From positions 434,001 through 498,000 of the forward strand of contig JBOEGZ010000001.1 in the NCBI GenBank assembly GCA_050633705.1: a DNA stretch of 64,000 bases, written 5' to 3'. The position numbers were made by a program, and so were the translations under genes. Of this stretch, positions 33,797 through 43,325 are shown piece after piece (the stretch's first letter is position 1; each line of letters begins with the position of its first letter). The stretch is from JAJFHI01 sp050633705. GTDB taxonomy: Bacteria; Pseudomonadota; Alphaproteobacteria; Rhizobiales; Hyphomicrobiaceae. The notes beneath the pieces are model-generated. The model searched no databases and was not told the origin of the DNA. It saw only the letters and a list, made by a program, of their open reading frames with translations.

Positions 33797-34537
33797 TTAA
33801 CTTTGTAGTTCCACCGTCTTGCGCCGCAACAGCTCGATCATACGCGCGCGCACTTCAGGTACCGGCTCATCACGCGACATGTAAACGCGCCGATCAAGAA
33901 AATGACCAGTTAAACGAAAACCTGCATCGATATCATCCGCCGACACACCACCTTGACGACCAGGTCGCAAGAATTGTGGCAGATGCAGCAAGCGATCGCG
34001 ATAATCCTCTCCAGCAGATGCAGAGACCGCCCGACCGGTTTTTGGCGAGACATAAATCAACGCATCATTTTCACCAGTTACAGCGCAAGCGCCAAGCTCA
34101 AGACCAAAACCAAGTTCTTCCAAAAGGGCCAATTCCCAACGCACAAGCAGCGCCGGCCAAACACTGTCATCATCGAGAAAGCCCAACACGAACAGTGTAA
34201 TCTCGAATATATTCGGGTGAGTTTCGCGTTCTGCCAACAATCGGCTCAATGTCGCCATAGATGACAACGCGGCTAAACTGGCGGGATCTGACATCGCATC
34301 GGCGGCATAACCGCGCCGCAACTCGATTTTGAACTGTCCTAAGTGCTCTGAAAGACGACCTTTCCAATCCGCATCGACATGGTTTCCAATTTGCAGCGTT
34401 GGTCGCATACGTCGAGACCGGCCACCATGGACAAGCCCGAGATGGCGACCATGTTCCCGCGTCAACAACTCCACGATGGTTGTTGTTTCACCATGTGGGC
34501 GAACAGATAACACAATGCCTTCATCGGACCACTGCAT
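33797..34537 (-). CDS. recO: DNA repair protein RecO
   Basis: Loads RecA onto SSB-coated ssDNA with RecR. ATG 34537 (MQWSDEGIVLSVRPHGETT) gives 246 residues. An N-terminal OB fold is followed by helices and the C-terminal LRPGRQGG...DIDAGFRLTGHFLDRRVYM tail typical of alphaproteobacterial RecO. The zinc cysteines found in some RecO proteins are not complete (only GACAVTG remains). In relatives it follows era; here four genes, including the OYE remnant, lie between them. Confidence 0.92.
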   Translation of the reverse strand: MQWSDEGIVLSVRPHGETTTIVELLTREHGRHLGLVHGGRSRRMRPTLQIGNHVDADWKGRLSEHLGQFKIELRRGYAADAMSDPASLAALSSMATLSRLLAERETHPNIFEITLFVLGFLDDDSVWPALLVRWELALLEELGFGLELGACAVTGENDALIYVSPKTGRAVSASAGEDYRDRLLHLPQFLRPGRQGGVSADDIDAGFRLTGHFLDRRVYMSRDEPVPEVRARMIELLRRKTVELQS

Positions 34538-34621
34538 GACAATGCAAATTTCCCTGATAATGCAGTTGGCTGTTGGGCCAGGATTCGACACGATTATAGC
34601 AAAGCATTGGCGAGCAACAGT

Positions 34622-35740
34622 CTACTTCTTTGGCGCGGGAGGGTTGCCCGGGATAGGTTCGCCCTGCAAAGTTGGATGGGTGCGTAAATACTGAGGTGGA
34701 AAGGCAGCAGAGTCCCCAAGGGTTTCGCTGGCATGCCATGGCCAACGCGGATCGTACAGCATACCGCGCGCCAAGGCGACCATGTCTGCCTGGCCTGTTT
34801 GTAGTATCGTCTCTGCCTGAACCGGGTCCGTAATCCGCCCGACGGCAATCGTTGTCACATCTGTCGCTTTGCGAATTTCCTGTGCAAATCGCGTTTGGTA
34901 TCAAGGAACAGAAATAATCTTTTGTTGCGGCGCTGTGCCGCCAGACGATACGTCGAAAAAATCGCAACCACTTGCTGCTAAAGCTTTTGCGAATTCGACA
35001 GAACTTTCCAAATCCCAACCGCCATCGATCCAGTCGGTTGCAGAAAAACGAACACCGAGCGGTTTATCTTCGGCACAAACCGCCCTGACAGCATTGAAGA
35101 CTTCCAATGGAAATCGCATGCGGTTTTGCAGTGAGCCACCGTATTGGTCCCGACGCTTGTTGGTTATGGGTGATAAAAATTGATGCAGGAGATAGCCGTG
35201 TGCGGCATGAATTTCGATGACGTCAAAACCAAGACGAACCGAGCGTTCGGCGGCCTGGATGAAGGCTGCTTTGACCCGGGCAAAAATCGTATCATCAAAT
35301 TCCTGAGGTGTGTGCCAACCGTTCGCATAAGCAATTGGTGATGGCGCGATAGTTTGCCAAGCGCCATCTTCTTTCGAAACGGGCGTGCCGCCCTTCCATG
35401 GCACGTTGGCAGAAGCCTTTCGACCCGCATGGCCAAGTTGGATTCCAATCCGCGCCCCTGAGTAATCACGAAAGAAGCGAATAATCCGCGCGAAGGCTTC
35501 TTCTTGGGCGTCGTTATAAAGTCCCGTACATCCCGGCGTTATCCGGCCTTCGGCTTCAACACCTGTGGCTTCTACAAACACAAGCCCTGCCCCCGACACC
35601 GCAAATTGCCCCAAATGCATCAAATGCCAGTCTGTCGGTGTCCCATTGTCAGCGGAATACATACACATCGGTGCAACGACAATACGATTTGCGAGTTCGA
35701 GCGAACGTAGCGCAATCGGTGAAAAAAGTTTTGTGCTCAT
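34622..35740 (-). pseudogene. YqjM-like Old Yellow Enzyme interrupted by an in-frame TGA
   Basis: An FMN-dependent ene-reductase of the YqjM class: MSTKLFSPIALRSLELANR, RIVVAPMCMYSADNG, HLMHLGQFAVSGAGL, IQLGHAGRKAS, EIHAAHGYLLHQFLSP. After 279 codons the frame meets TGA (34903-34901), then continues in the same frame for 92 more codons with family sequence (YQTRFAQEIRKATDVTTIAVGRI ... ALARGMLYDPRWPWHA). The expected residue at the stop is Gly, so GGA to TGA is a one-base change. The missing part holds the FMN phosphate site, so the short product should be inactive unless the stop is read through. No frameshift is needed to join the two parts. Confidence 0.88.
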
Positions 35741-36117
35741 TATTATGTTTCTAAATTGCGAGGAAAGATCTTGCCACAAATAGCAGAATTCAATGTCTGA
35801 TCAACAATGGTTATTTTTGCTTGCCAAACACCACAGCGCCACGTGATTGATTGCAATAAATGACCGAGAACAACACGTCCCCGCACTCCCAGGACCATCA
35901 TTGAAGACCTGATGATGATATCAGGGCATTGATCTCGCAGGTTTATGAAAGGATCGAAATTGTTGGCGGTAGATGTTTCACGTCAACGCTCTATAGCGAC
36001 GCGTTGGGCACTTTTATTGCCAACCACGGTTCGAGAAACGGTTGTAGTTGCGCTAATTCACGACACGCAATCAATAAACATGACAGGCAAAACGCCAAAC
36101 GAAAAGAGGTTTTATTG
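35741..36117. other. Spacer between the tadG-like gene and the OYE remnant
   Basis: 377 bp upstream of the OYE gene and downstream of the TadG-like gene. It holds a small hairpin (35908-35925, CCTGAT-gatgat-ATCAGG) without a T-run. No gene is supported. Confidence 0.4.
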
Positions 36118-37668
36118 TTATCGCGTCAATGCAATCGATGACAATCGTGTTGCAATATCGCGAAACGCGCCCTGTAATTCTTCCGGATTTACAGTGTTAT
36201 AAAAATGCTGAACATCACTACCGCAAGATCTCAAGGTCGCTTCCGCTTTATCACGTTCTGATGTTGCCAGTTGATCAAGTTGGAAGCCAATCGTGTAGAT
36301 CTCAATTCCTTGCGCTTTCATATTACTACACATCTGAATAGAGTAGTCGGAAAGCTGTTGTTGGTCTTGTCCCCCCAAGCCGCGGGATGAGTTGTAAACA
36401 CCGTCTGACATTATAACGGCGACTTTTCGCAAAAGGGGCTTTCCGTTTGCTTGGATCGAAGTCACTTCTGAATAAGGCCGGGTTGCACTATTCCAAATGT
36501 TACTCCAGTTTGGCGACAATAAATACCAAGTAAATGCCGTCCCCAACAAACCTGCTGTTTCTTCATAACCTACTAAGCTATCAATTTGATTGCTCAAATT
36601 CATTTTGTCTGATGTCAACGGAACGATCTGGTTGGCTTCGTCAATCCAACAAACTCCGCCTGAATTATAAGCATAATGGTAGGCTGGGTCGGTTGATACC
36701 AGCCCGAAATTGTCCGTAGGTGGTGTGTTTTCGCTGTCTCTGCTTATCGGTTCCCTGCGCCCATCATAACCATTCAACCATTTACCTGGTCCGGGCGCCT
36801 CATCTGTAAAGCCGGGCCCAGAAGCGTCGTAAAAACGCTCGGTGACACAGGGTATCACTTTCCGATCTGTGAAGTACTGCACTTCTTCTTGTTCACAGGT
36901 TGCCCCTTGGATAGATTCAGACCCGCTTACATAAGTCGTTGCTCCCGAATACTGTGTACAATGCATTCTCCAACCGCTCCAATACTCATCGAGATTGGTC
37001 AGAGATTTCATGATGCCAGCACCACCGCCGTTAGGGGCAACCCGAATGCGTTTTGAAAATGGGATAAGTGCAATACGGGTCGTAAAGTTCGACTGATCGT
37101 CTTGCACAACAATATTTACGAGATCCTTCGCGGCAGTTTTGAGTGCGGACATTTTCGTCCCATTTGTACACGGCCCGTGTCCGTTGTCACACATGGAACC
37201 TGTGACATCCAACATTAACGCCACTTCCATATGGCTGCCATCACCATTGTTAATTTTCGCAATAGGGAATGCTGCTTGAGGATTGGCGAGCAACGGCAAC
37301 TCATTGATGTTGATCATTTTGAGAAGCGTTGTTGACATATCGGCTGTGCCCGTTCCCGACACAGCAGTTCCGTTTTCTATAACCGCAAACGAAACTGAAT
37401 TGTTGATCACGTCTGGGCGATAACTGAGATTTTCGTCATAATACGATTGCGCCGCTGTTATGGCAGCCGTTTGATCGCCGGTTACCAGCAATGTTCGCGC
37501 ACCTGCCAAAACTGCAGCGTCAAGCGCTTGGGCATTGAGCGTTCTGATCTCCCTCCAGCGCGAGAAATCGATGGCTCCACCAGCGCCAATTAAAAGAACA
37601 CTTGCCACCATCGCCACGAATATCGCGACAGCACCGTGCTCGTCGTCACGAAACCCACTCAAACTCAT
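36118..37668 (-). CDS. TadG-like pilus-associated protein with VWA domain
   Basis: 516 residues. The N-terminus (MSLSGFRDDEHGAVAIFVAMVASVLLIGAGGAIDFSRW) is a TadE/TadG-like anchor with one membrane segment. A von Willebrand A domain follows, with MIDAS motif DVTGSM (near 153), the Thr/Ser contributions in TTRIALIPFS, and VAVIMSDGVYNSS. A long Cys-containing insertion (residues about 225-330) separates the MIDAS from the rest of the domain. Such proteins help assemble Flp/Tad pili or act as surface adhesins. No other tad genes are nearby. A CtrA-like half box lies upstream (37742-37756). Confidence 0.85.
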   Translation of the reverse strand: MSLSGFRDDEHGAVAIFVAMVASVLLIGAGGAIDFSRWREIRTLNAQALDAAVLAGARTLLVTGDQTAAITAAQSYYDENLSYRPDVINNSVSFAVIENGTAVSGTGTADMSTTLLKMININELPLLANPQAAFPIAKINNGDGSHMEVALMLDVTGSMCDNGHGPCTNGTKMSALKTAAKDLVNIVVQDDQSNFTTRIALIPFSKRIRVAPNGGGAGIMKSLTNLDEYWSGWRMHCTQYSGATTYVSGSESIQGATCEQEEVQYFTDRKVIPCVTERFYDASGPGFTDEAPGPGKWLNGYDGRREPISRDSENTPPTDNFGLVSTDPAYHYAYNSGGVCWIDEANQIVPLTSDKMNLSNQIDSLVGYEETAGLLGTAFTWYLLSPNWSNIWNSATRPYSEVTSIQANGKPLLRKVAVIMSDGVYNSSRGLGGQDQQQLSDYSIQMCSNMKAQGIEIYTIGFQLDQLATSERDKAEATLRSCGSDVQHFYNTVNPEELQGAFRDIATRLSSIALTR

Positions 37669-37741
37669 TCAACCAACCCCAGGCATCACGAAACATGCTT
37701 CGCACATCACAAACTTGTTGGAGAAGTTACGAGGGTACAAT

Positions 37742-37756
37742 TTAACGAAGCCTTAG
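37742..37756. promoter_or_regulatory. CtrA-like box upstream of the tadG-like gene
   Basis: TTAA-CGAAGCC-TTAG differs at one base from TTAA-N7-TTAA and lies 73 bp upstream of the gene start. Tad pilus genes are CtrA-controlled in Caulobacter. One degenerate match is weak evidence. Confidence 0.22.
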
Positions 37757-37884
37757 GTTAGCCACGCATTCGACTTTAGAGCCGAAGTAATTGACTTTAA
37801 AACTAACGAAGAATTACCACCTGCATCAGGGCTGACCAAGAACTGAAGATATGCATTGGCAACGTTGAATTCACTAACGTACGT

Positions 37885-39723
37885 TTAACGCCGGATCTCC
37901 ATCGCCTCGCGACGTTCTTCCAGTTCCAGCCACTGGGTCTCAGCATTGGCAAGCTTGTCTTGTGCTTGCGTTAAACGCATGGTTGCCGTTTCAAATGTTT
38001 TTCGATCACGCGTGTAAAGGTCGCCTTGTGCCAGCGTATCCAATAGCTCTTTAATCTCAACTTCAAGTTTCTCGATGGCTTTGGGCAGCGTTTCGAGAAG
38101 ATGCTTTTCTTTAAACGATAACTTGCGCGACTTTTGCGGGGATGGTGCCCCTTCACTGACAGCTCCCTCAGATTTGCCAGATGTATGTGAGACAATTTGT
38201 GGTGAGCGCTTAGGCTCTTGCACACTTGGGTCTATTGGCGGAGCTTGTGCCAACATATCGGAATACCCACCGGCATAGTCTTGCCAATGACCGTTTCCTT
38301 GCGGCGCCAAGACACTTGTGACGACCCGATCAAGGAAATCGCGATCATGACTGACCAGGAATATCGTGCCTGCATAATCGGCCAATAGTTCCTGTAACAA
38401 ATCGAGCGTTTCCAAGTCCAAGTCGTTTGTTGGTTCATCGAGAACCAAGACATTGGAAGGCTTGGCCAACGCGCGCGCCAACATAACCCGCGCCCGTTCC
38501 CCTCCCGATAATACACGCAATGGCGTCAGACGTTGCTCGGGCAGAAATAGGAAATCTTTCATGTAACTGGCGACATGGCGCGCTTTGCCATTTATCACTA
38601 CTTGATCTGTGCGCCCGCCGGTTAAAGCGTCTTGAACGGTCCAATTGGGGTCGAGTTCGTCGCGACGTTGATCAAGCGCCACGAGTTCTATATTTGCACC
38701 AATGCGGACTGAGCCGTGGTCTGGTTTCAGCGCGCCAATGAGCAATTTGAGAACGGTCGTTTTGCCCACACCATTGGGGCCGATCAAGCCAAGACGGTCG
38801 CCTCTCATAACTCGCTGTGAGAGACCCTCAACAATCACTCGATCACCAAAACGTTTTCCCAATTGTTTGGCTTCAACGATGAGACGCCCGGATTGCCCGC
38901 CTTCAGCAGCATCAAGGCGCACGTTTCCTTGCACATTGCGACGCTCGCGAACGCTCTCACGCATCTGTTTGAGCTCACGCACACGGCGTACATTTCTTTT
39001 ACGCCGTCCCGTAACACCACCATGCATCCAACTATTTTCACGCACAATTTTTCGATTGAGTTTGTGGTTTTCAAGTTCCTCTTCTTCGAGAATTTTATCG
39101 CGCCAGTCTTCGAATGCAGAAAAACCCTGGTTGAGTTGGCGGGCGCGACCCCGATCGATCCAAACAGTGCTTTTTGATAAATTCTGCAAAAACCTCCTGT
39201 CATGACTGATCACAACGAGTGCTGAACGCACTTTTTTTAGCGTTTCTTCAAGCCACTCGATGGCTGGCAAATCAAGGTGGTTGGTTGGTTCATCGAGGAG
39301 TAAGATGTCGGGCTTTGCCACCAAGACGCGTGCAAGAGCCACACGTCGGGCTTCTCCTCCTGACAGTCGGTTCGTATTTTCATCCCCCCTAAGGCCTAAC
39401 TCGTCCAAGATCGTGTCAACAAGATATGCGTCGTCCGTCGGCCCAAGACCGCCTTCGACATAAGCGCGAGCCGTTTCATATCCAGAGAAATCGGCTTCCT
39501 GGGGGAGGTATTGGATCGTGGCGTTGGGATGGAGAAATCGTTCACCCTTGTCTGCCTGCACAGAGCCAGCAGCAATCTTCAAGAGTGTCGATTTTCCAGA
39601 CCCATTGCGTCCAACAAGACAGATACGATCATTGGGTGCCACCGAGATCTCACACCCTTCAAGCAAGGGTGTTCCGCCGAACGTCAACCAAATATCTTTA
39701 AGTGTCAGGAGTGGTGGTGCCAT
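37885..39723 (-). CDS. uup: ABC-F ATPase, Uup-like
   Basis: 612 residues with two ATP-binding cassettes and no membrane segments. Walker A: GRNGSGKSTLLK and GPNGVGKTTVLK. Signatures: LSGGEARRVALARVL and LSGGERARVMLARAL. Walker B: LLLDEPTNHLDL and LVLDEPTNDLDL. An interdomain arm (NRKIVRENSWMHGG...RKRNVRR) and a C-terminal coiled coil (EKHLLETLPKAIEKLEVEIKE) match Uup, which acts on ribosomes and binds DNA. The DEPTNDLD variant in the second cassette supports Uup over EttA. It follows era by 88 bp. Confidence 0.9.
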   Translation of the reverse strand: MAPPLLTLKDIWLTFGGTPLLEGCEISVAPNDRICLVGRNGSGKSTLLKIAAGSVQADKGERFLHPNATIQYLPQEADFSGYETARAYVEGGLGPTDDAYLVDTILDELGLRGDENTNRLSGGEARRVALARVLVAKPDILLLDEPTNHLDLPAIEWLEETLKKVRSALVVISHDRRFLQNLSKSTVWIDRGRARQLNQGFSAFEDWRDKILEEEELENHKLNRKIVRENSWMHGGVTGRRKRNVRRVRELKQMRESVRERRNVQGNVRLDAAEGGQSGRLIVEAKQLGKRFGDRVIVEGLSQRVMRGDRLGLIGPNGVGKTTVLKLLIGALKPDHGSVRIGANIELVALDQRRDELDPNWTVQDALTGGRTDQVVINGKARHVASYMKDFLFLPEQRLTPLRVLSGGERARVMLARALAKPSNVLVLDEPTNDLDLETLDLLQELLADYAGTIFLVSHDRDFLDRVVTSVLAPQGNGHWQDYAGGYSDMLAQAPPIDPSVQEPKRSPQIVSHTSGKSEGAVSEGAPSPQKSRKLSFKEKHLLETLPKAIEKLEVEIKELLDTLAQGDLYTRDRKTFETATMRLTQAQDKLANAETQWLELEERREAMEIRR

Positions 39724-39811
39724 GGTGTTGGCATAACCTCAGTGTTCGCTGCGAGCAAGTGTGAGTGGTGTTGGCGATGCGAGTCGGCGCAATCGACGCT
39801 TCCAGTCGGTC

Positions 39812-40786
39812 TTATTCTTTGGGGAAACTTAAGCCCATCTCACGGTAACGCTCTGGGTCACGGCCCCAATTTTCGCGAACTTTGACAAACAAGAACAAAT
39901 GTACGGGCCGGTCAATTAAGGCTGCCAGTTGTTTGCGTGAGTCTGACGACAATTTCTTGATCGTCGTGCCTTTCTCGCCAAGCACAATCACTTTCTGGCT
40001 TTCGCGCTCAACGTAAATCGTTTGTTCAATTCGCGCCGATCCGTTTTTAAAGTCTTTCCAATCCGTCGTTTCAACCGTAATTGCGTAGGGCAGTTCTTGA
40101 TGCAAACGTTCGTATATTGTTTCACGCGTAATTTCGGCGGCCAATATCCGCATCGGCATGTCTGACACATCATCTTCTGCAAAATGCCAAGGCCCTGGCG
40201 GCACACGTGCGCCGAGTGCATTTTTTATCGTTTCCAGACCACTTCCCGTCAAAGCAGAGATCATGAAGACTTCTTCAAACTCGCTATACGCGTTGATCTT
40301 TGTCGCCAATGCCAACAATTGAGCTTTATCTTCGAGTTTGTCGACCTTGTTCAAGACAAGCCATTTGGCTGGTTTGACATCTTTAAGCTTTTTTAGAATG
40401 CGCTCGACATCCTGCGTTATTCCTTTTTGTGCGTCGATCAACACCACACAAAGGTCGCCCTCACCTGCGCCCCCCCATGCCGCCTCAACCATGGCGCGAT
40501 CGAGATGACGGCGTGGCTTGAAGATGCCTGGTGTATCGATAAACACAAGCTGGCTCTGGCCAACCATGGCGATACCACGCACTGGCACGCGCGTCGTTTG
40601 CACCTTTCTGGAAACGATGGCGACTTTGGTGCCAACCAGAGCATTGACCAGTGTGGATTTGCCAGCATTGGGAGCGCCAATCACTGAGATAAATCCGCAG
40701 CGCCGTTGCTCACTTGCCGGCGCGTCGCTGCCTGGCTCGCCAATACCTAGCGACTTGGGATCGTCTTCATCTTTTTGCCCGGCCAT
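39812..40786 (-). CDS. era: GTPase Era
   Basis: 16S rRNA-binding GTPase for 30S maturation. ATG 40786 overlaps the rnc stop (TAATG) and has GGAAGG upstream; a further in-frame ATG at 40804 is less likely. The 324 residues comprise G1 IGAPNAGKST, G3 DTPG, G4 NKVD and the C-terminal KH domain (VERESQKVIVLGEKGTTIKKLSSDSR). A charged ~25-residue N-terminal extension is typical of alphaproteobacteria. It is translationally coupled to rnc. Confidence 0.96.
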   Translation of the reverse strand: MAGQKDEDDPKSLGIGEPGSDAPASEQRRCGFISVIGAPNAGKSTLVNALVGTKVAIVSRKVQTTRVPVRGIAMVGQSQLVFIDTPGIFKPRRHLDRAMVEAAWGGAGEGDLCVVLIDAQKGITQDVERILKKLKDVKPAKWLVLNKVDKLEDKAQLLALATKINAYSEFEEVFMISALTGSGLETIKNALGARVPPGPWHFAEDDVSDMPMRILAAEITRETIYERLHQELPYAITVETTDWKDFKNGSARIEQTIYVERESQKVIVLGEKGTTIKKLSSDSRKQLAALIDRPVHLFLFVKVRENWGRDPERYREMGLSFPKE

Positions 40787-41493
40787 TAACTTCGCGCCTT
40801 CCATACACCGTCGCGCAACAAAAATGTGCGGGCAGCGGCTTGTTCTGCTGAACGTTTCGATGATCCCTCACCTGCGGCTGGTTCGGCTCCGTCAATACGA
40901 ACCTCTGATTTAAATTTTGGAGCGTGATCAGGCCCATCCCGTCTCAATTCGACATAACTTGGTAATGGCAATCCATTGCCTTGCGCCCATTCCTGCAATG
41001 CAGACTTTGCGTCAGGTGTTGCTTCTGGCAAGCTCTCGCTGTGCTTTTTCCAAATCCTTAGGATGACCTCGCGGGCCGTCACAAAACCACTTTCCAAGAA
41101 TATCACAGCGAGGATTGCCTCGACTGAATCCGCAATGATCGTATCTTTGTCGCGTCCACCGCTAAGGTCTTCGCTCTCTGACAATATCAAATGGTCACCA
41201 ATACCAATTTCTCGCCCGACCAGTGCACAGGTTCGCCCTCTGACCAGTCGGTTGTAATGGCGGGCCAGTTCTCCCTCCGTTGCCGATGGAAACGTCTCGC
41301 TGAGATCTTGGGCAATTGCCAGTCCCAACACGCGGTCTCCAAGAAACTCCAGGCGTTCATTATCGCCACCGCCATGCGTCTTCTTTGAGGCTTGCACGCT
41401 TGCATGAGTGAGTGCGCGATCACGCAGCGCTTCGTTCTTGAAATGATATCCCAGCGCATCTTCGAGTGGCTTTATGCTTTTGGCCCTTGGCAT
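40786..41493 (-). CDS. rnc: Ribonuclease III
   Basis: Processes rRNA and cleaves double-stranded RNA. ATG 41493 gives 235 residues (MPRAKSIKPLEDALGYHFKN); the longer frame upstream overlaps lepB. The signature NERLEFLGDRVLGLAIA contains the catalytic acidic residues, with the distal metal Asp/Glu in ADSVEAILAVIFLESG. The C-terminal dsRNA-binding domain runs from SALQEWAQGNGLPLP to SKRSAEQAAARTFL. Part of lepB-rnc-era. Confidence 0.96.
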   Translation of the reverse strand: MPRAKSIKPLEDALGYHFKNEALRDRALTHASVQASKKTHGGGDNERLEFLGDRVLGLAIAQDLSETFPSATEGELARHYNRLVRGRTCALVGREIGIGDHLILSESEDLSGGRDKDTIIADSVEAILAVIFLESGFVTAREVILRIWKKHSESLPEATPDAKSALQEWAQGNGLPLPSYVELRRDGPDHAPKFKSEVRIDGAEPAAGEGSSKRSAEQAAARTFLLRDGVWKARS

Positions 41494-41539
41494 TTTGTTA
41501 GATTGCGCTTTTGTGTTTTCACTAAAGGGAATTGTTGTC

Positions 41540-42316
41540 TTAACGAACCATGTCGAAGAAGCGTTTCCAACGTATTTCAAATGGCCAATTCCAAGGGCGG
41601 GAAATCGAAAACGAATCTGGCTCATCCGTTTCGGCTGAGAAAAACAGCACTTCTGCCCGACCCACGAGATTTTCGTAGGGCACATAGCCAACGGCATTCG
41701 TATAACGGCTATCTGTTGAGTTGTCCCTGTTGTCTCCCATCATAAAATATTTTCCTTCGGGAACTTCATAGGGTCCAGTATTGTCGAATGCACCGTTCGG
41801 ATTTGAATCAAGGACGTGATAGCTGACACCATTAGGCAGTGTCTCGCGATAGCGCGGAATCTTGCGCAACGGTCCACCAACGCCATCGCGTGTTTCAAAC
41901 ACGCCGTCGCGTACGCGGGGAACGGCTTGGCCATTGATATGAAGAATTCCGTCTTGAACCGAGATGCGATCTCCCGGCAGGCCGACAACACGCTTGATGT
42001 AATCTGTTTTATTATCACTTGGCAGTTTGAAAACGACGACATCGCCACGTTCGGGCTTGTCGGCAAAAATGCGACCCTCAAATAGGTTTGGACGATAAGG
42101 GAAGGAATACTTGGAATATCCGTAGGACAGTTTCGAAACAAACAAGTAGTCGCCAACCAGAAGCGTTGGTTTCATCGATCCCGAAGGAATATTAAAGGGT
42201 TGATATAAAAACACGCGCACGATCAGAGCGATCGCCAATGCCTGGATGACAATCTTCAAGGTATCCCACCAACCGGTATCGCTCGACATATCGTTCGCGT
42301 CCGTTTCCACACTCAT
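41540..42316 (-). CDS. lepB: Signal peptidase I
   Basis: Membrane serine protease that removes secretory signal peptides. ATG 42316 (MSVETDANDMSSDTGWWDT) gives 258 residues with TTAGGA close by. One N-terminal membrane segment (IVIQALAIALIVRVFLY) is followed by the catalytic Ser in NIPSGSMKPTLLVGDYLFV and the Lys in DYIKRVVGLPGD, then the MGDNRDNSTDSR box. It is followed by rnc after 46 bp. In relatives acpS precedes it, but here a 213-bp gap leads to pdxJ. Confidence 0.95.
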   Translation of the reverse strand: MSVETDANDMSSDTGWWDTLKIVIQALAIALIVRVFLYQPFNIPSGSMKPTLLVGDYLFVSKLSYGYSKYSFPYRPNLFEGRIFADKPERGDVVVFKLPSDNKTDYIKRVVGLPGDRISVQDGILHINGQAVPRVRDGVFETRDGVGGPLRKIPRYRETLPNGVSYHVLDSNPNGAFDNTGPYEVPEGKYFMMGDNRDNSTDSRYTNAVGYVPYENLVGRAEVLFFSAETDEPDSFSISRPWNWPFEIRWKRFFDMVR

Positions 42317-42529
42317 TCCTAAAGCTCCAAGGCACAATGCGTATAAGCTCTTCAATGAGCCAATTTCCCGCTCCGCTATACCTAGTCGTGCACTGCTAGG
42401 CAAATTGGTATATTCGCCGCCGAACACGACCTAAAAGTCCGGTTAACGTTTATGCCACGCTAACATAGAAATGAGACAAAACCGGTCTGTAGGCGTATCT
42501 GCCAATTCGTCGCGCATGAGGGGCTTAAC

Positions 42530-43303
42530 TCAATCTCCGACGGCGGTTGCGCGCGCTTTGGCGATTTTTGCACGCATTTTCAATACCGCTTTGTCTAATC
42601 CAGTGAATATTGCTTCGCCAATTAGAAAGTGGCCAATATTCAATTCGACAATTTCCGTCATTTCCGCGATTGGGCTTACCGTATTGTAGGTAAGACCATG
42701 ACCGGCATGTACTTCCAGTCCATATCGATGTGCCTGTGTCGCGGCGGCGGCTAATTTTTCGAGCTCAAGGCGTGTCTCAGGCTCATTCGCAGCCAGTACA
42801 TGTTCACAATATGTCCCCGTATGCAGCTCAACGATATCGGCGCCAAGTTGTGCACTAACCTTCAATGTTTCTGGATCCGGCTCGACAAATAGCGAAACTC
42901 TTATCCCAGCAGTCTTGAGTTGGTCGACAATGTCGCCAAGCCTGTCTCGTCCCCCCACCACATCCAAGCCCCCTTCAGTCGTCCGTTCCTCACGTTTTTC
43001 CGGCACGAGGCAACACGCATTCGGCAAATGGCGCAATGCGATCGATAGCATTTCGTCGGTGGCGGCCATTTCCAGGTTCAACGGACGTGAAAGTTCAGAC
43101 TTCAGGCGCGCAATATCATCGTCACCGATATGACGGCGATCTTCACGCAGATGCGCTGTAATGCCATCAGCGCCCGCAGCAATCGCAATCTGGGCTGCGC
43201 GCAAGGGGTCGGGATGGTCACCACCGCGTGCATTTCGGATCGTGGCCACATGATCGATGTTGACGCCAAGTCTGAGATTATGTGCGGTTGTTGTTGAGGC
43301 CAT
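42530..43303 (-). CDS. pdxJ: Pyridoxine 5'-phosphate synthase PdxJ
   Basis: Last step of de novo vitamin B6 synthesis, joining 1-deoxyxylulose 5-phosphate and 3-amino-2-oxopropyl phosphate. The 257 residues form a TIM barrel with LGVNIDHVATIRNARGG, GADGITAHLREDRRHI, LVPEKREERTTEGGLDV, ELHTGTYC and VHAGHGLTYNTV. The neighbour on the far side is a DUF2062 gene 22 bp upstream, in the rsh-pdxJ-lepB block. Confidence 0.96.
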   Translation of the reverse strand: MASTTTAHNLRLGVNIDHVATIRNARGGDHPDPLRAAQIAIAAGADGITAHLREDRRHIGDDDIARLKSELSRPLNLEMAATDEMLSIALRHLPNACCLVPEKREERTTEGGLDVVGGRDRLGDIVDQLKTAGIRVSLFVEPDPETLKVSAQLGADIVELHTGTYCEHVLAANEPETRLELEKLAAAATQAHRYGLEVHAGHGLTYNTVSPIAEMTEIVELNIGHFLIGEAIFTGLDKAVLKMRAKIAKARATAVGD

Positions 43304-43325
43304 CGTCGCGAAATACGCTCGTTAA

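Noticed and set aside
34901..34903. TGA in the OYE gene as a selenocysteine codon
   Set aside because: The aligned residue is Gly, not Cys, no SECIS-like hairpin was seen, and OYE enzymes do not use selenocysteine here. A nonsense change is simpler.
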